Shown: one piece after another, positions 18,637 to 28,216 of the stretch
Layout of the letters: each line of letters begins with the position of its first letter
How positions within the stretch are numbered: position 1 is the stretch's first letter
NCBI GenBank assembly: GCA_030728245.1
Contig: JANQZX010000138.1
Coordinates: forward strand, 30,247-91,793
Length of the DNA stretch: 61,547 nucleotides
Direction of reading: 5' to 3'
Source: Saprospiraceae bacterium
GTDB taxonomy: Bacteria > Bacteroidota > Bacteroidia > Chitinophagales > Saprospiraceae
Program-made: the position numbers and the translations under genes
The notes under the pieces: model-generated
The model's database searches: none
What the model was told of the DNA's origin: nothing
What the model saw: only the letters and a program-made list of their open reading frames with translations

Positions 18637-20002
18637 TATTTTCTTGAATTTTTTAATTGCTTCCTTTTTGTTGCTGTCGGCCGCTTGTAGTTCAAGCAGG
18701 TCCGTAGCCTCTGTTATGCCTATACCTTCTACTGATTTTGCTAATCAATCTCGTATTTTAGTTGGAAAATTAGATACGCTCCCAGTTATTATAGCCCCAA
18801 CAGATGGGATGCTGCCTATTAAGTCCGATGAGGTAGCAAAGGAATTTCCAAGTGATCAAATACACATTGCAAAAGGCAAGTTAACAAAAGATGCTACTTT
18901 GAAAATTGGGTTTGTACTTCCTTTCCTTAATGATTTTATTTCTTCCGATGGTCGGGGTGAAATAAATAATTCGGTAAGTAGGTGGGCTATTCATTATTAT
19001 ACCGGGGCAAAATTAGCCTTGGAAAAGTGGAAAAATAAGGGGGTTTCGTTTGAATCTTTCGTTTGGGACTCAGGTCCTGATTCTGTTTCACTTAAAAAAC
19101 GAGTATTAGATGATAATCGATTTTTAGATGTACCCTTGATTATTGGGCCTTATCATAGAGATAATATCAAATATCTGGCTAATTATGCTAAAAATTCAGG
19201 TGTATTGTTGTTTTCACCTTTTAGTGCAGCTCAGAATTTAACAGAAGATAATCCTTTTTTCTATCAAGTAAATCCAACTATAGAAACGCAGATTTCAGCT
19301 ATTGTCGATCATGTAAATCAATATGCACGTACTGAAGATATTTTAATTTTACAGAAAGATTCGGATGCAAAACTGAACGAATTATTTTTAGCATCTTTTC
19401 TATCAAAAGGAAAGCAAGAGGATGGGGGGCTTCCTGAATCTCTTTTGTTATCTTCAAACGTAAGTACCTGGGCTAAGAATTTATTGCCTGAATTACAAAA
19501 AAGAGAAAAATTGGTGATTATTTTGTCTTCCTACTCAGATGAAGTTTTTTTAAATAATCTGATGCAAGAATTGAATAGGGAATCATTTGATAAAAAAGAA
19601 ATCATTGTTTATGGATTATCTCCATGGTTAAATTTAGAAAAAGTTGATTTTCAACTTCTTGATATGCTAAATTTCCATGTTTCTTCTCCTTATCACATAA
19701 ATACTGGAAACAGCGAGATAAGAGAATTTCAGCAAATCTTTTATCAGGAACTTGGTGTTTTTCCCCAACCGGAAGCTTTTCAAGCATTTGATTTAGTAAA
19801 TCTGCTGTTTGAAAATTGGATAAAAAAGGGAGATTTTTTTCAGGAAGATTTAGATTCTTTTGAATCTTCTCAATTTTTGTCAGCTCCGTACCAGTTTAGA
19901 AAAGTTAAATCATCGACAGATGATATAGAGAAATGGGAGTTAAATAGAAATCAAAACGTAATGATTTTAAAATTCTCGGGTTTTGGTTGGCAAAAAGACT
20001 AA
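18593..20002 (+). CDS. Periplasmic-binding-protein-like (Peripla_BP_6) lipoprotein
   Basis: About 469 residues from an ATG at 18593 that lies inside the end of guaA. TTG codons at 18587 and 18623 are alternatives; any of them keeps the signal sequence with lipobox LSAAC. The mature protein has a type I periplasmic binding fold, shown by [47 protein letters not shown] and [12 protein letters not shown]. No permease or ATPase genes are adjacent, so it is unlikely to serve a dedicated ABC importer. In related bacteria a LysM-containing version often sits by guaA; no LysM is visible here. The stop overlaps the convergent tamL stop by 4 nt. Confidence 0.82.
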   Translation: MILVPSPRQPLNGNNIFLNFLIASFLLLSAACSSSRSVASVMPIPSTDFANQSRILVGKLDTLPVIIAPTDGMLPIKSDEVAKEFPSDQIHIAKGKLTKDATLKIGFVLPFLNDFISSDGRGEINNSVSRWAIHYYTGAKLALEKWKNKGVSFESFVWDSGPDSVSLKKRVLDDNRFLDVPLIIGPYHRDNIKYLANYAKNSGVLLFSPFSAAQNLTEDNPFFYQVNPTIETQISAIVDHVNQYARTEDILILQKDSDAKLNELFLASFLSKGKQEDGGLPESLLLSSNVSTWAKNLLPELQKREKLVIILSSYSDEVFLNNLMQELNRESFDKKEIIVYGLSPWLNLEKVDFQLLDMLNFHVSSPYHINTGNSEIREFQQIFYQELGVFPQPEAFQAFDLVNLLFENWIKKGDFFQEDLDSFESSQFLSAPYQFRKVKSSTDDIEKWELNRNQNVMILKFSGFGWQKD

Positions 20003-22410
20003 AAAGGTAATCCAAGGCCAAAATTAAGATTAACATTCTTCCATTTTAGATCTTCCTTTTTTGCCCAGTAACTGCCGTCTATTCCACTATAAGGATATCT
20101 AAGAGGGATTCCTAAATCAAGGCGGAACATAAAATATGTAAAATCTATTCTTACTCCGGCGCCTGGACTTAAGGCTATTTGCCTGTAAAACGCATCGCTT
20201 TGACCTTTGGGATTATATGGTTCGGTATTAAGGTTCTTTTTCCATTGAAAATTAGATCCAGGTCTTGATTCATCTTTTTTCAAGGTCCAAACATTGCCTC
20301 CGTCAAGGAATAGTGCGCCTTGAACTCGCCAAAATGCTTTGAATCGCCACTCTAAGTTAAATTCTATTTTTAAGTCACCCGTTTGAAAAAATACAAGGCG
20401 GTTAGTTTCAGTAAGTGAAAATGAATCTATATATCCGCCAGGACCTAATCCTCTGGCTGCCCAACCTCTTATGCTATTGGGGCCTCCCACATAAAATTGT
20501 TTTATGTAAGGAACCGTAGTAGTATATCCAAACGGTAAAGCTAATCCTGTATTTATTCTGGCTGCAAAAGTATTGTTGTTTGGCGAGTTATAATAAAATC
20601 TGAAATCTACTTCTGATTTAACAAATTGAGAAAAAAGCGTAGAGAAAATTTTAAATGGATTTTCAGTCCCTGAAATTTCATCGACAGCTTTATTAAGTAG
20701 CCAAAGTTCTCCACCTGCGGTTTCAAAATTAATATTGAATTGATTTGAAATACCTCTTATATTTTGAACCTTTTGGTTGGTGAAATTTACATCCCTGAAT
20801 AAAATACTGGCAAATAGTTGTTTAGAGAAACTATTTGCCAAAAAGGGATTTGTTTCAATTATTTTTTGACCTTGAGTAAAAAAATAAGGTCGTATATAGT
20901 CAAATGCAGCATGATTTACAGATAATCGTTTGTTTTGTCCCAGATTTAATTCCACGCCATAAGCAAGATTTGCCAATTGATAGCGGTAAAAATCTAATAG
21001 CAAAACATAGCCTGCACTGGCGGTTAATTTAGCTGTGGAAAATTCTTCGAAATTACTCCAGAATTCAGTATTTCCGGAACTTAAATATTTCATTAAACGC
21101 CAGGTTCCTAAATAATCACTAAATCGTGGAATAGATATGGTATTTTGAGCTCTCAAGTCTATAGTATTCCAAAATTTACTCCTTGGCTCTGGATTAAATT
21201 CTACACCAGCTGATAAATTAAACAAACTATTTTCTGCACCACGAAGTAGATTTCTGTGTCTTATAGATGGACTCATTGACAATCCAATGAGATTACCTGC
21301 ACCAGCCGCATTACTTCTATTGGTATAATTTAATTCTACATCAAATCCAATCTCAATCTTTGGCGCACTGGATAGTTCAATGTCAATGTCAACCATTGCT
21401 TCTCCCTGATTGATGACAGGTTTTATACGAATAAATTTGAAAACACCTAAACTGGATAATAAGCGTAAACTTTCAGTGTAATCCTCTTCTTTATATTTTG
21501 AGCCAGGCCTGAACCTTATAGACTTTATTAACTGCTTAGGTTTTACCTGCCATTCTTCGTCATAACTGTTCAATTGAATACCGAACAAAGTAGTATCAAT
21601 TACATATTTAAATGAGTCATTTATTCCTGCATTTATATTAACCCTGCAATATCGAATGGTATATGAAACATGATTACTATCATTTAATGGAAATGATATA
21701 TTTTGATAAAGTTTGGTTTTGTAGGGTATGGCCGATGTATCAACTTCTAATTCTTCAAAAACATTTTGAGAAAAATTTAAATACCCCTCATTCCTTAAAT
21801 GCTTTATAATTCTCTCTTTTTCAAGGTTATACAAACCATATTCAAAAGGCTTATTTTTTCCTAACAAGGTTTTACCACTGATATTAATTAATTCCTGTTC
21901 AATTTTTTTGTCGGGACTGGTAAAAATAATCGTATCAATATTATATCTGTTTCCTGGCTGTATGTTGTAGGTTATATCGCCTTTCAAATCTTTTAAAGTA
22001 TCCATTTTAAAAGTAACTTTCGCATCTAAGTATCCCTTTGACTGGAGAAAATTTTTAGCATTAATCGAATTTGTCTCCATTTGATTATACTTAATAATCG
22101 CTGGTTCTTCACCCATAACCTTTCGTTGCCACTCATCGAGTTTTGTAGTATCGTTTGGTTGACTGGCCCTGTAGTAGAACCAAATTCTGGGGATGAATAA
22201 AAACTTTTTATTAATTGCAGGTTTTAAATTGGTTTTTAAAACATAAGTTAAATTACTTTTATCTTCGATAAATTGATTTTTTGGCCATTCAATATTATTT
22301 TTTCTAAGTAAATAGGTATTATTATTTCTATATTTTGTAGTAGAACAACCCATTAACCATAATAAAGGAATAACGTATATAACTTTAAATAATCCTTTTA
22401 ACTTTGTCAT
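19999..22410 (-). CDS. tamL: Translocation and assembly module lipoprotein TamL (BamA/TamA family)
   Basis: 803 residues. An SP-II signal ends in the lipobox LMGC (C22). POTRA-like segments occupy about residues 100-360 (YNIQPGNRYNIDTIIF; SIRFRPGSKYKEEDYTESL). A 16-strand Omp85 barrel follows, with the conserved FYVGGPNSIRGWAARGLGPG motif (lid-lock region) and an aromatic C-terminal Phe. TamL is the Bacteroidota lipoprotein relative of TamA, acting in outer-membrane protein or lipid transport. Its start codon directly abuts the divergent RNA methyltransferase start. Confidence 0.93.
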   Translation of the reverse strand: MTKLKGLFKVIYVIPLLWLMGCSTTKYRNNNTYLLRKNNIEWPKNQFIEDKSNLTYVLKTNLKPAINKKFLFIPRIWFYYRASQPNDTTKLDEWQRKVMGEEPAIIKYNQMETNSINAKNFLQSKGYLDAKVTFKMDTLKDLKGDITYNIQPGNRYNIDTIIFTSPDKKIEQELINISGKTLLGKNKPFEYGLYNLEKERIIKHLRNEGYLNFSQNVFEELEVDTSAIPYKTKLYQNISFPLNDSNHVSYTIRYCRVNINAGINDSFKYVIDTTLFGIQLNSYDEEWQVKPKQLIKSIRFRPGSKYKEEDYTESLRLLSSLGVFKFIRIKPVINQGEAMVDIDIELSSAPKIEIGFDVELNYTNRSNAAGAGNLIGLSMSPSIRHRNLLRGAENSLFNLSAGVEFNPEPRSKFWNTIDLRAQNTISIPRFSDYLGTWRLMKYLSSGNTEFWSNFEEFSTAKLTASAGYVLLLDFYRYQLANLAYGVELNLGQNKRLSVNHAAFDYIRPYFFTQGQKIIETNPFLANSFSKQLFASILFRDVNFTNQKVQNIRGISNQFNINFETAGGELWLLNKAVDEISGTENPFKIFSTLFSQFVKSEVDFRFYYNSPNNNTFAARINTGLALPFGYTTTVPYIKQFYVGGPNSIRGWAARGLGPGGYIDSFSLTETNRLVFFQTGDLKIEFNLEWRFKAFWRVQGALFLDGGNVWTLKKDESRPGSNFQWKKNLNTEPYNPKGQSDAFYRQIALSPGAGVRIDFTYFMFRLDLGIPLRYPYSGIDGSYWAKKEDLKWKNVNLNFGLGLPF

Positions 22411-23169
22411 ATGCTTTCAAAAAATAAAATTCATCACCTAACGAGTCTGCAAAATAAAAAGTTCCGGGAACAATTTTGCGAATTCCTCATTGAAGGGGAT
22501 AAGATTGTTAAAGAGTCTTTGGTTCAAAAAAATTTCAGACTGTTGGAAATTCTTGCAATTGAGCGCTGGATTGAACAAAATGCCACCCTTTTAAGCAAAA
22601 ACAAACAAGTTGAGATTACTATTATTTCTGAAAAGGAACTGGGCCGAATCTCCTCTTTGAAATCTCCCAACCAGGTCATCGCCAGACTTGCATTTAGTGA
22701 GCAAGTCTTTAATCTATCATTAGCCTCTGCGGGACTAACCATTTATCTGGACGGTGTACAAGATCCTGGAAATGCAGGTACTATTATAAGAACAGCAGAG
22801 TGGTTTGGCATAAAACAAATCGTTTTTTCACCTGATTCAGTGGATAGATATAATACAAAATTTCTACAATCAGGAATGGGGTCTATTTTTCGAATAACTT
22901 TGCTACACATTGATTATCAAGAATTTAAAAAATTAACACTTGACTTACCTTGGTGGGGCGCCAGTCTTTCAGGAAAAAATATAGATAATTACATTCCTTC
23001 ATTACCTGGCGTTCTGGTCATGGGTAGCGAAGGATCTGGTATCAGACCAGAAGTAGAAAAATTATTAGACGAAAAATTAAAAATACCCAAAAATAATGAT
23101 GCAGAGACAGAAAGCTTAAATGTTTCTGTTGCTACGGGTATACTTTTAAATAAATTAACCAGTCGTTAA
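22411..23169 (+). CDS. TrmH/SpoU family RNA methyltransferase
   Basis: 252 residues. The N-terminal substrate-binding domain (about 1-95, FLIEGDKIVKESL) precedes the SPOUT knot with its three motifs: LDGVQDPGNAGTIIRTAEWFG, VLVMGSEGSGIRPEV and ESLNVSVATGILL. It should 2'-O-methylate a ribose in rRNA or tRNA using SAM; the exact target cannot be assigned. The divergent tamL starts on the preceding base. Confidence 0.94.
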   Translation: MLSKNKIHHLTSLQNKKFREQFCEFLIEGDKIVKESLVQKNFRLLEILAIERWIEQNATLLSKNKQVEITIISEKELGRISSLKSPNQVIARLAFSEQVFNLSLASAGLTIYLDGVQDPGNAGTIIRTAEWFGIKQIVFSPDSVDRYNTKFLQSGMGSIFRITLLHIDYQEFKKLTLDLPWWGASLSGKNIDNYIPSLPGVLVMGSEGSGIRPEVEKLLDEKLKIPKNNDAETESLNVSVATGILLNKLTSR

Positions 23170-23176
23170 AACAAAA

Positions 23177-23719
23177 TTATTGTTCTTTGGCCAGGAACTC
23201 ATTGTACTTTAACGTTTCATAAAATCCGCCACCAACATATTTTAATTCAGGCATTATCTGTGCTGGTTGTTTGTAACCGGGAGAAATAGTTATTCGTTCA
23301 AGTTTTTCATTTAAATAAACAAAGGATGGATAACCTAACTGCCCATCGAGTAATGCGGCCGCCAATTCATGGTAACCTCTTGATCCTGAGGCAACAAAAT
23401 TAAATGTTTTTCCTTGAAATGTGACTGGGTTCTTTTGTTCTGCATCAAACTTAACACAATAAAAATTTTCATTCAGATAGGCAGATACAGCTGGATCTGT
23501 GAATGTTGTGGCGTCCATCCGTTTGCACCAGCCACACCAATCAGTGTACATGTCAATAAAAATTTTCTTTGGTTTCTTTTTTTGTAAGGCAACGGCCTCC
23601 TCTAAACTATACCACTTTACTGGTGATTCAGGTTTAGTGTCAGCGGTAGAAAAATTGAAAGCAAAACTTACGGCAATGAAGGTAAGTAGCGTAGCTATAG
23701 CAATCCAGCTTTTATTCAT
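23177..23719 (-). CDS. Exported thioredoxin-fold protein (WCGWC)
   Basis: 180 residues from an ATG at 23719. A longer frame to 23764 is rejected because it runs into the promoter and lacks conservation. A signal peptide (about 1-24, ATLLTFIAVSFAFNF) leads to a thioredoxin fold with FIDMYTDWCGWCKRM, a cis-Pro region LGYPSFVYL and a C-terminal helix. The W-C-G-W-C-K type is common in periplasmic disulfide or detoxification thioredoxins (DUF255/Thioredoxin_7-like). It likely acts as a periplasmic thiol-disulfide oxidoreductase. Confidence 0.9.
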   Translation of the reverse strand: MNKSWIAIATLLTFIAVSFAFNFSTADTKPESPVKWYSLEEAVALQKKKPKKIFIDMYTDWCGWCKRMDATTFTDPAVSAYLNENFYCVKFDAEQKNPVTFQGKTFNFVASGSRGYHELAAALLDGQLGYPSFVYLNEKLERITISPGYKQPAQIMPELKYVGGGFYETLKYNEFLAKEQ

Positions 23720-23758
23720 CTCTCTTTTTTTTATAAAAATAATATATTTTAGTAATAC

Positions 23759-23770
23759 GTACAAATGTAC
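23759..23770 (-). promoter_or_regulatory. -7 element embedded in a GTACA-AA-TGTAC palindrome
   Basis: Minus-strand TACATTTG (23769-23762), about 43 nt upstream of the thioredoxin start, is embedded in the 12-bp palindrome GTACAAATGTAC. The symmetry may be chance or an operator that overlaps the promoter. Confidence 0.5.
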
Positions 23771-23826
23771 TTTCTTATTTTAACTAAATTTAAATTATCT
23801 TGTTCGGTTAAAAATATCATTAGTTT

Positions 23827-24381
23827 ATGAAAATTATTGTAGCTATTGGAGGGTCAAGCGGGTCAATTTATGCCAAAATTTTATTAGACCGCTTAAAAGT
23901 AATGGCCAATCAGACCGAGGCAATTGGTGTCGTAATGAGTGATAATGCCATATACAACTGGGAATTAGAGATTGGTCCCTGGTCTAAAGATGAATATCCA
24001 TTTACCTTTTATAATAAAATGGATTTTATGGCTCCGTTTGCGTCAGGTTCAGCAAAATATGAGGTTATGCTTGTTTGTCCTTGTTCAATGGGTCTTCTCG
24101 GGCGCATTGCTGCCGGCATATCTACTGATTTAACTACCAGAGCTGCGGACGTTATTTTGAAAGAAAGGAGAAAATTAATTGTAGTTACCAGGGAAATGCC
24201 ACTCAGTTTAATCCATATAAGAAACATGGAAACGGTGACGCTAGCGGGTGGAATTATATGTCCTGCAACCCCATCTTTTTATGGTAAGCCCTCGACCATA
24301 GAAGAGGTTGCGGGCACGGTTATCGATAGAGTGTTAGATTTATCAGGCCTTGATTGGAAAAGTTATAGGTGGGGAGAATAA
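23827..24381 (+). CDS. ubiX: UbiX/Pad-type flavin prenyltransferase
   Basis: 184 residues of the flavoprotein-decarboxylase family: KIIVAIGGSSGSIYAKIL, VCPCSMGLLGRIAAGIS, RKLIVVTREMPLSLIHIRNM and GGIICPATPSFY. UbiX prenylates FMN to make the cofactor of UbiD decarboxylases. No ubiD is nearby, so its partner must lie elsewhere. The protein lacks a membrane segment and should be cytosolic. Confidence 0.92.
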   Translation: MKIIVAIGGSSGSIYAKILLDRLKVMANQTEAIGVVMSDNAIYNWELEIGPWSKDEYPFTFYNKMDFMAPFASGSAKYEVMLVCPCSMGLLGRIAAGISTDLTTRAADVILKERRKLIVVTREMPLSLIHIRNMETVTLAGGIICPATPSFYGKPSTIEEVAGTVIDRVLDLSGLDWKSYRWGE

Positions 24382-24420
24382 TATTTTATTTAAAAAAGTG
24401 GTTTTTCTCATTAATACATT

Positions 24421-24428
24421 TAATTTTG
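24421..24428 (+). promoter_or_regulatory. -7 element (TAATTTTG) for the FKBP gene
   Basis: TAnnTTTG match 33 nt before the chosen FKBP start at 24462. It supports that start over an upstream codon at 24369. Confidence 0.5.
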
Positions 24429-24461
24429 CCGTCAATTTATTCACCGCTAAATTTTTCCTGC

Positions 24462-25133
24462 ATGTATAAAAATATTTTAAGGACTGTAATAATGTCCACT
24501 ATCATTTTAATAACTGCCTCATGTAAGGCGCAAAATTCTGATGCAAAAATGGACTCAGTAAGTTACAGTGTTGGTGTGCTTATGGCACAAAGCCTAAAAC
24601 AACAAAATTTTGAAGATTTAAATCCAGAAATTATCGCTCAAGCAATCAGCGATGTACTGAAAGGCAAAGAGCCTAAATATTCAGTGGAGGAATGTAATAA
24701 AATGGTTCAGGATTATATGCAGAAAAGTCAATCAAGCAAATATCAGGCTAACGTATCGGAAGGTGAAAAATTCCTTGCTGAGAACGGAAAAAAGCCGGGT
24801 ATAGTAACCACGGCAAGTGGCTTACAGTATGAAATTTTGAAACCAGGAAACGGCGCAAAACCTACTCCTTCTAATCAGGTTACCGTTCATTACGTCGGTA
24901 CTTTATTAAATGGTAAAGAATTTGATAGTTCAGTAAGAAGAGGGGAACCGGCTACTTTTGGTGTTACCCAAGTGATTCAAGGTTGGGTAGAAGGCCTACA
25001 GCTTATGCCTTTAGGTTCAAAGTACAAATTCTATATTCCAGCTAATCTAGCTTATGGTGAAAGAGGTGCAGGAGGTGATATTCCACCTTTCTCAACCTTG
25101 ATTTTTGAGGTAGAGCTAATTAAAATATTGTAA
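24462..25133 (+). CDS. FKBP-type peptidyl-prolyl isomerase lipoprotein (Mip/FkpA-like)
   Basis: 223 residues from the ATG at 24462, which gives a proper SP-II signal with lipobox ITASC. An earlier in-frame start at 24369 would overlap ubiX and bury the signal. The N-terminal dimerisation helices (SVSYSVGVLMAQSLKQQ) are followed by an FKBP domain (about 130-223) with TVHYVGTLLNGKEFDSS, VIQGWVEGLQLM and AYGERGAGGDIPPFSTLIF. It is a predicted periplasmic-facing, membrane-anchored folding catalyst. trmD starts 15 bp downstream. Confidence 0.93.
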   Translation: MYKNILRTVIMSTIILITASCKAQNSDAKMDSVSYSVGVLMAQSLKQQNFEDLNPEIIAQAISDVLKGKEPKYSVEECNKMVQDYMQKSQSSKYQANVSEGEKFLAENGKKPGIVTTASGLQYEILKPGNGAKPTPSNQVTVHYVGTLLNGKEFDSSVRRGEPATFGVTQVIQGWVEGLQLMPLGSKYKFYIPANLAYGERGAGGDIPPFSTLIFEVELIKIL

Positions 25134-25148
25134 ATCTTATCGTATGCC

Positions 25149-25838
25149 ATGAATATTGATATCATAACCCTTTTACCTGGCTTGTTAGAAAGTCCTTTCA
25201 ATCATTCTATCTTAAAAAGAGCCAAAGACAAAGGGTTGCTTCATATCGAAATTCATGATTTACGAAATTATGGCATTGGTAATAGTCTTCAATTAGATGA
25301 TTATCAGTTTGGTGGGGGTGCTGGCATGGTTTTAATGCCAGAACCCCTTTTCAATTGTATCTCCAAGTTAAAAGAAAATAAACATTTTGATGAAATCATC
25401 TTTTTGACACCAGACGGAGATAGATTAACACAAAAAATAGTGAATACTTTTTCCCTTAAAAATAATTTACTACTCATTTGTGGGCATTATAAAGGGATTG
25501 ATGAAAGAATTCGCGAAATGTTTGTTACCCGCGAAATTTCTGTTGGAGATTATGTCCTTTCGGGTGGAGAATTAGCAGCAGCAGTTTTGGTTGATGCCAT
25601 TGGACGATTAATTCCAGGTGTGCTAAACGACGAAACGTCTGCATTGACCGATTCTTTTCAAGATGATTTACTTGCACCCCCAGTGTACACCAGACCTGCT
25701 GATTTCATGGGAATGAAAGTTCCGGAAGTTCTTTTATCGGGTCATTTTAAGAATATTGAGGACTGGAGGCAAGAACAGGCCTACCAAAGAACAAAAAACC
25801 GACGACCTGATCTTCTTTTTGATGACGATGAACTTTAA
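25149..25838 (+). CDS. trmD: tRNA (guanine-N1)-methyltransferase TrmD
   Basis: 229 residues, typical length. The SPOUT knot signatures are QFGGGAGMVLMPEP, ICGHYKGIDERIRE and ISVGDYVLSGGELAA; the C-terminal domain contains YTRPADFMGMKVPEVLLSGH. It methylates G37 of tRNAs reading CCN, CUN and CGG codons to prevent frameshifting. It is not in the rimM-rplS context usual elsewhere. Confidence 0.96.
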   Translation: MNIDIITLLPGLLESPFNHSILKRAKDKGLLHIEIHDLRNYGIGNSLQLDDYQFGGGAGMVLMPEPLFNCISKLKENKHFDEIIFLTPDGDRLTQKIVNTFSLKNNLLLICGHYKGIDERIREMFVTREISVGDYVLSGGELAAAVLVDAIGRLIPGVLNDETSALTDSFQDDLLAPPVYTRPADFMGMKVPEVLLSGHFKNIEDWRQEQAYQRTKNRRPDLLFDDDEL

Positions 25839-25910
25839 ACCTGATTTTCAGGTTATTTTTAATGAATTTCTAAACAAAGATAGTAAATGATATTTCTCGC
25901 CTCCTTCATA

Positions 25911-26726
25911 ATGCCTGATTTTACTAATCCCGCTGTTTGGATTAGCTTGTTGACGCTTACCTTTTTAGAAATTGTTCTTGGTATTGATAATATTATTTTC
26001 ATTACTATTGCCTCCAATAGATTGTCCATTGAGGAACAGCCTAAAGCCAGATTAATAGGTATGTTACTAGCTATGGTTTTTAGAATTATCCTCTTGTTTG
26101 GTATATCGACGATAATTGCTATGCAGGAACCACTATTTTCTGTTAATCTTTGGTGGTTTAATGGCGGTTTTAGTGGGCAGGCACTTATCTTGGCGTTGGG
26201 TGGTGTCTTCTTATTGTACAAAGCCACAAATGAAATTCACCACAAATTAGATGGTGAAAATAGTCATGATAATCCTGAAAAGAAGCCTAAAGTAAGCACG
26301 ATGCAGCAGGTCATTACACAGATTGCTTTGATTAACGTAGTTTTTTCATTCGATTCTATTTTAACTGCCGTTGGACTTACCGACAATTTGATTATCATGA
26401 TATTTTCGGTGATAACTTCCGTGGGAATTATGCTTGTCTTTGCTGCTCCAGTCAGTAAATTTGTAAATGAACATCCTTCTATTCAAATTCTGGGATTATC
26501 TTTCCTTATTTTAATAGGATTCATGTTAATGACGGAGGCTGCCCACTTAGCCCATCTTAAAGTATTTGATGCTGAAATAGGTACTATTCCCAAAGGCTAT
26601 TTATATTTTGCGATTTTCTTCTCTTTAGTAGTTGAATTTCTGAACATGAGAGTAAAAAAGAAGCAAAAGCCCATTCAGTTACATGGATTGGGGGAGGAAG
26701 CCAAAAAGGAAGGCTTGCTTGATTAA
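25911..26726 (+). CDS. TerC family integral membrane protein
   Basis: About 271 residues starting at ATG 25911 (MPDFTNPAVW). The upstream ATG at 25887 adds eight residues and is also possible. The family core is clear: TFLEIVLGIDNIIFITIASNRL and NVVFSFDSILTAVGLTDNL, each carrying the conserved membrane acidic residues, plus seven or eight helices with a soluble linker near residue 130. TerC/Alx-like proteins are linked to manganese export and metalation of secreted proteins. A 17-bp gap separates it from the DoxX gene. Confidence 0.92.
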   Translation: MPDFTNPAVWISLLTLTFLEIVLGIDNIIFITIASNRLSIEEQPKARLIGMLLAMVFRIILLFGISTIIAMQEPLFSVNLWWFNGGFSGQALILALGGVFLLYKATNEIHHKLDGENSHDNPEKKPKVSTMQQVITQIALINVVFSFDSILTAVGLTDNLIIMIFSVITSVGIMLVFAAPVSKFVNEHPSIQILGLSFLILIGFMLMTEAAHLAHLKVFDAEIGTIPKGYLYFAIFFSLVVEFLNMRVKKKQKPIQLHGLGEEAKKEGLLD

Positions 26727-26744
26727 TTATAAATTTTATTTATT

Positions 26745-27143
26745 ATGACACAGGAAAAGAAGACTGATATAGCACTACTTTTATTACGACTTTATGTTGG
26801 TTTTGCTATGTTTTATGGCCACGGATTAAGAAAGATGGATAAACTGTTTGGGGGAGAGGAAATTACCTTTGCTGACCCATTCGGTTTGGGTCCGGCGCCT
26901 TCCTTAGCTTTAGCTGTTTTTGCAGAGGTATTTTGTTCTATTTTAATAATGTTAGGGCTATTTACCCGATTATCTGCCATCCCTCTAATAATAACCATGT
27001 TAGTTGCCTGGTTAATGGTTCATATTTCGGATCCATTTGGTGACCAGGAATTGGCAGTCTTTTATCTGGTTAGTTACGTAGTTTTATTCTTACAAGGTGC
27101 AGGTTGGTACTCAATAGATTCATTAATGAACAGAAAGCAGTAA
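26745..27143 (+). CDS. DoxX family membrane protein
   Basis: 132 residues with four membrane helices and the DoxX start LLLRLYVGFAMFYGHGLRKM. The family is diverse (quinone-linked or unknown). It lies 18 bp after terC and 2 bp before apbE, so the three are probably co-transcribed. Confidence 0.88.
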   Translation: MTQEKKTDIALLLLRLYVGFAMFYGHGLRKMDKLFGGEEITFADPFGLGPAPSLALAVFAEVFCSILIMLGLFTRLSAIPLIITMLVAWLMVHISDPFGDQELAVFYLVSYVVLFLQGAGWYSIDSLMNRKQ

Positions 27144-27145
27144 AA

Positions 27146-28216
27146 ATGTATTCATTTACAAGTAAGTATAGCTTTATATTTTATTTATCGGTTTTAATTG
27201 CGTTCACTTTCTCCTGTTCAAAGGAAATGGAAACCATCGATACATATCAGGTAGCGGAAGGTAAAACCATGGGTACTTATTATAGAGTTACCTATCAGGA
27301 TTCATTGAATAGAGATTTTTTTAACGAGCTGGATTCTATTTTAATTGCCATTAATGATGACGTTTCAACGTATATTCCGTCCTCGACTATATCTCGTTTT
27401 AATCAATCAGAAAGTACTTTCTCCGTTCCCGTTTCCGCGACTCACTTTATTGAGAATTTCAAATATGCGCAAAAGGTAGCTGATCTATCTACGCAAATGT
27501 TTGATCCTACCGTTGGTCCATTAATTAATTATTGGGGTTTTGGCTATACAGGTAGAAAACCAGTAACTAAAGTAGATAGCGCAAAAGTTGATTCCCTCTT
27601 GAAATTTGTTGGTTTAAAAAATATTGAATGGGTCGAAAAAAATGACTCTATTCTTTTTAAAAAGAAATTTCCTCAGGTAGAGCTTGATTTCGGTGGTATT
27701 GCTCAGGGATATGCCATAGATGTCCTTGCTGCGTTCCTTGATAAAAAAGGGGTTAAAAATTATTTAGTAGATTTAGGTGGAGAATTCTCAGCAAAAAATA
27801 AAAATGCAAAGGGTGCTTTTTGGCAGGTGGGAATTAATATTCCTAAAGAAGATGCCGAAGTAAATGCTATTCAAACAATTTTTTCATTAAAAAATGAAAC
27901 CATTTCAACATCAGGTAATTATCGAAATTTCCACGAGGTGAAGGGGGTGAAATACAGCCATACTCTAAATCCATACACTGGATTTCCTGAAAAGAATACG
28001 CTCTTAAGCGTTTCTGTCTTTGGACCAGAATGTACTATCGCAGATGGACTTGCTACCGCTTGTATGGCTATGGGCTTTGATAAAGCACAACTTTTATTGG
28101 AATATTTACCAGATTATGAAGGATATTTTATATTCAGCAAACCTGATGGACAAATTGGTACACATTATACCAGTGCCTTAAAGGCTGGAATAGACAAACT
28201 AAAAACAGTTAAATGA
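27146..28216 (+). CDS. apbE: FAD:protein FMN transferase (ApbE), lipoprotein
   Basis: 356 residues from an ATG at 27146; an earlier frame start at 27104 lies within the DoxX gene. The SP-II signal ends with lipobox FTFSC. Family motifs are GKTMGTYYRVTY, DFGGIAQGYAIDVLA and YSHTLNPYTGFPEKN, plus ADGLATACMAMG. ApbE attaches FMN to threonine in targets such as NqrB/NqrC or RnfG on the periplasmic side; no such target is in the window. Its stop overlaps the exonuclease start (ATGA). Confidence 0.95.
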   Translation: MYSFTSKYSFIFYLSVLIAFTFSCSKEMETIDTYQVAEGKTMGTYYRVTYQDSLNRDFFNELDSILIAINDDVSTYIPSSTISRFNQSESTFSVPVSATHFIENFKYAQKVADLSTQMFDPTVGPLINYWGFGYTGRKPVTKVDSAKVDSLLKFVGLKNIEWVEKNDSILFKKKFPQVELDFGGIAQGYAIDVLAAFLDKKGVKNYLVDLGGEFSAKNKNAKGAFWQVGINIPKEDAEVNAIQTIFSLKNETISTSGNYRNFHEVKGVKYSHTLNPYTGFPEKNTLLSVSVFGPECTIADGLATACMAMGFDKAQLLLEYLPDYEGYFIFSKPDGQIGTHYTSALKAGIDKLKTVK

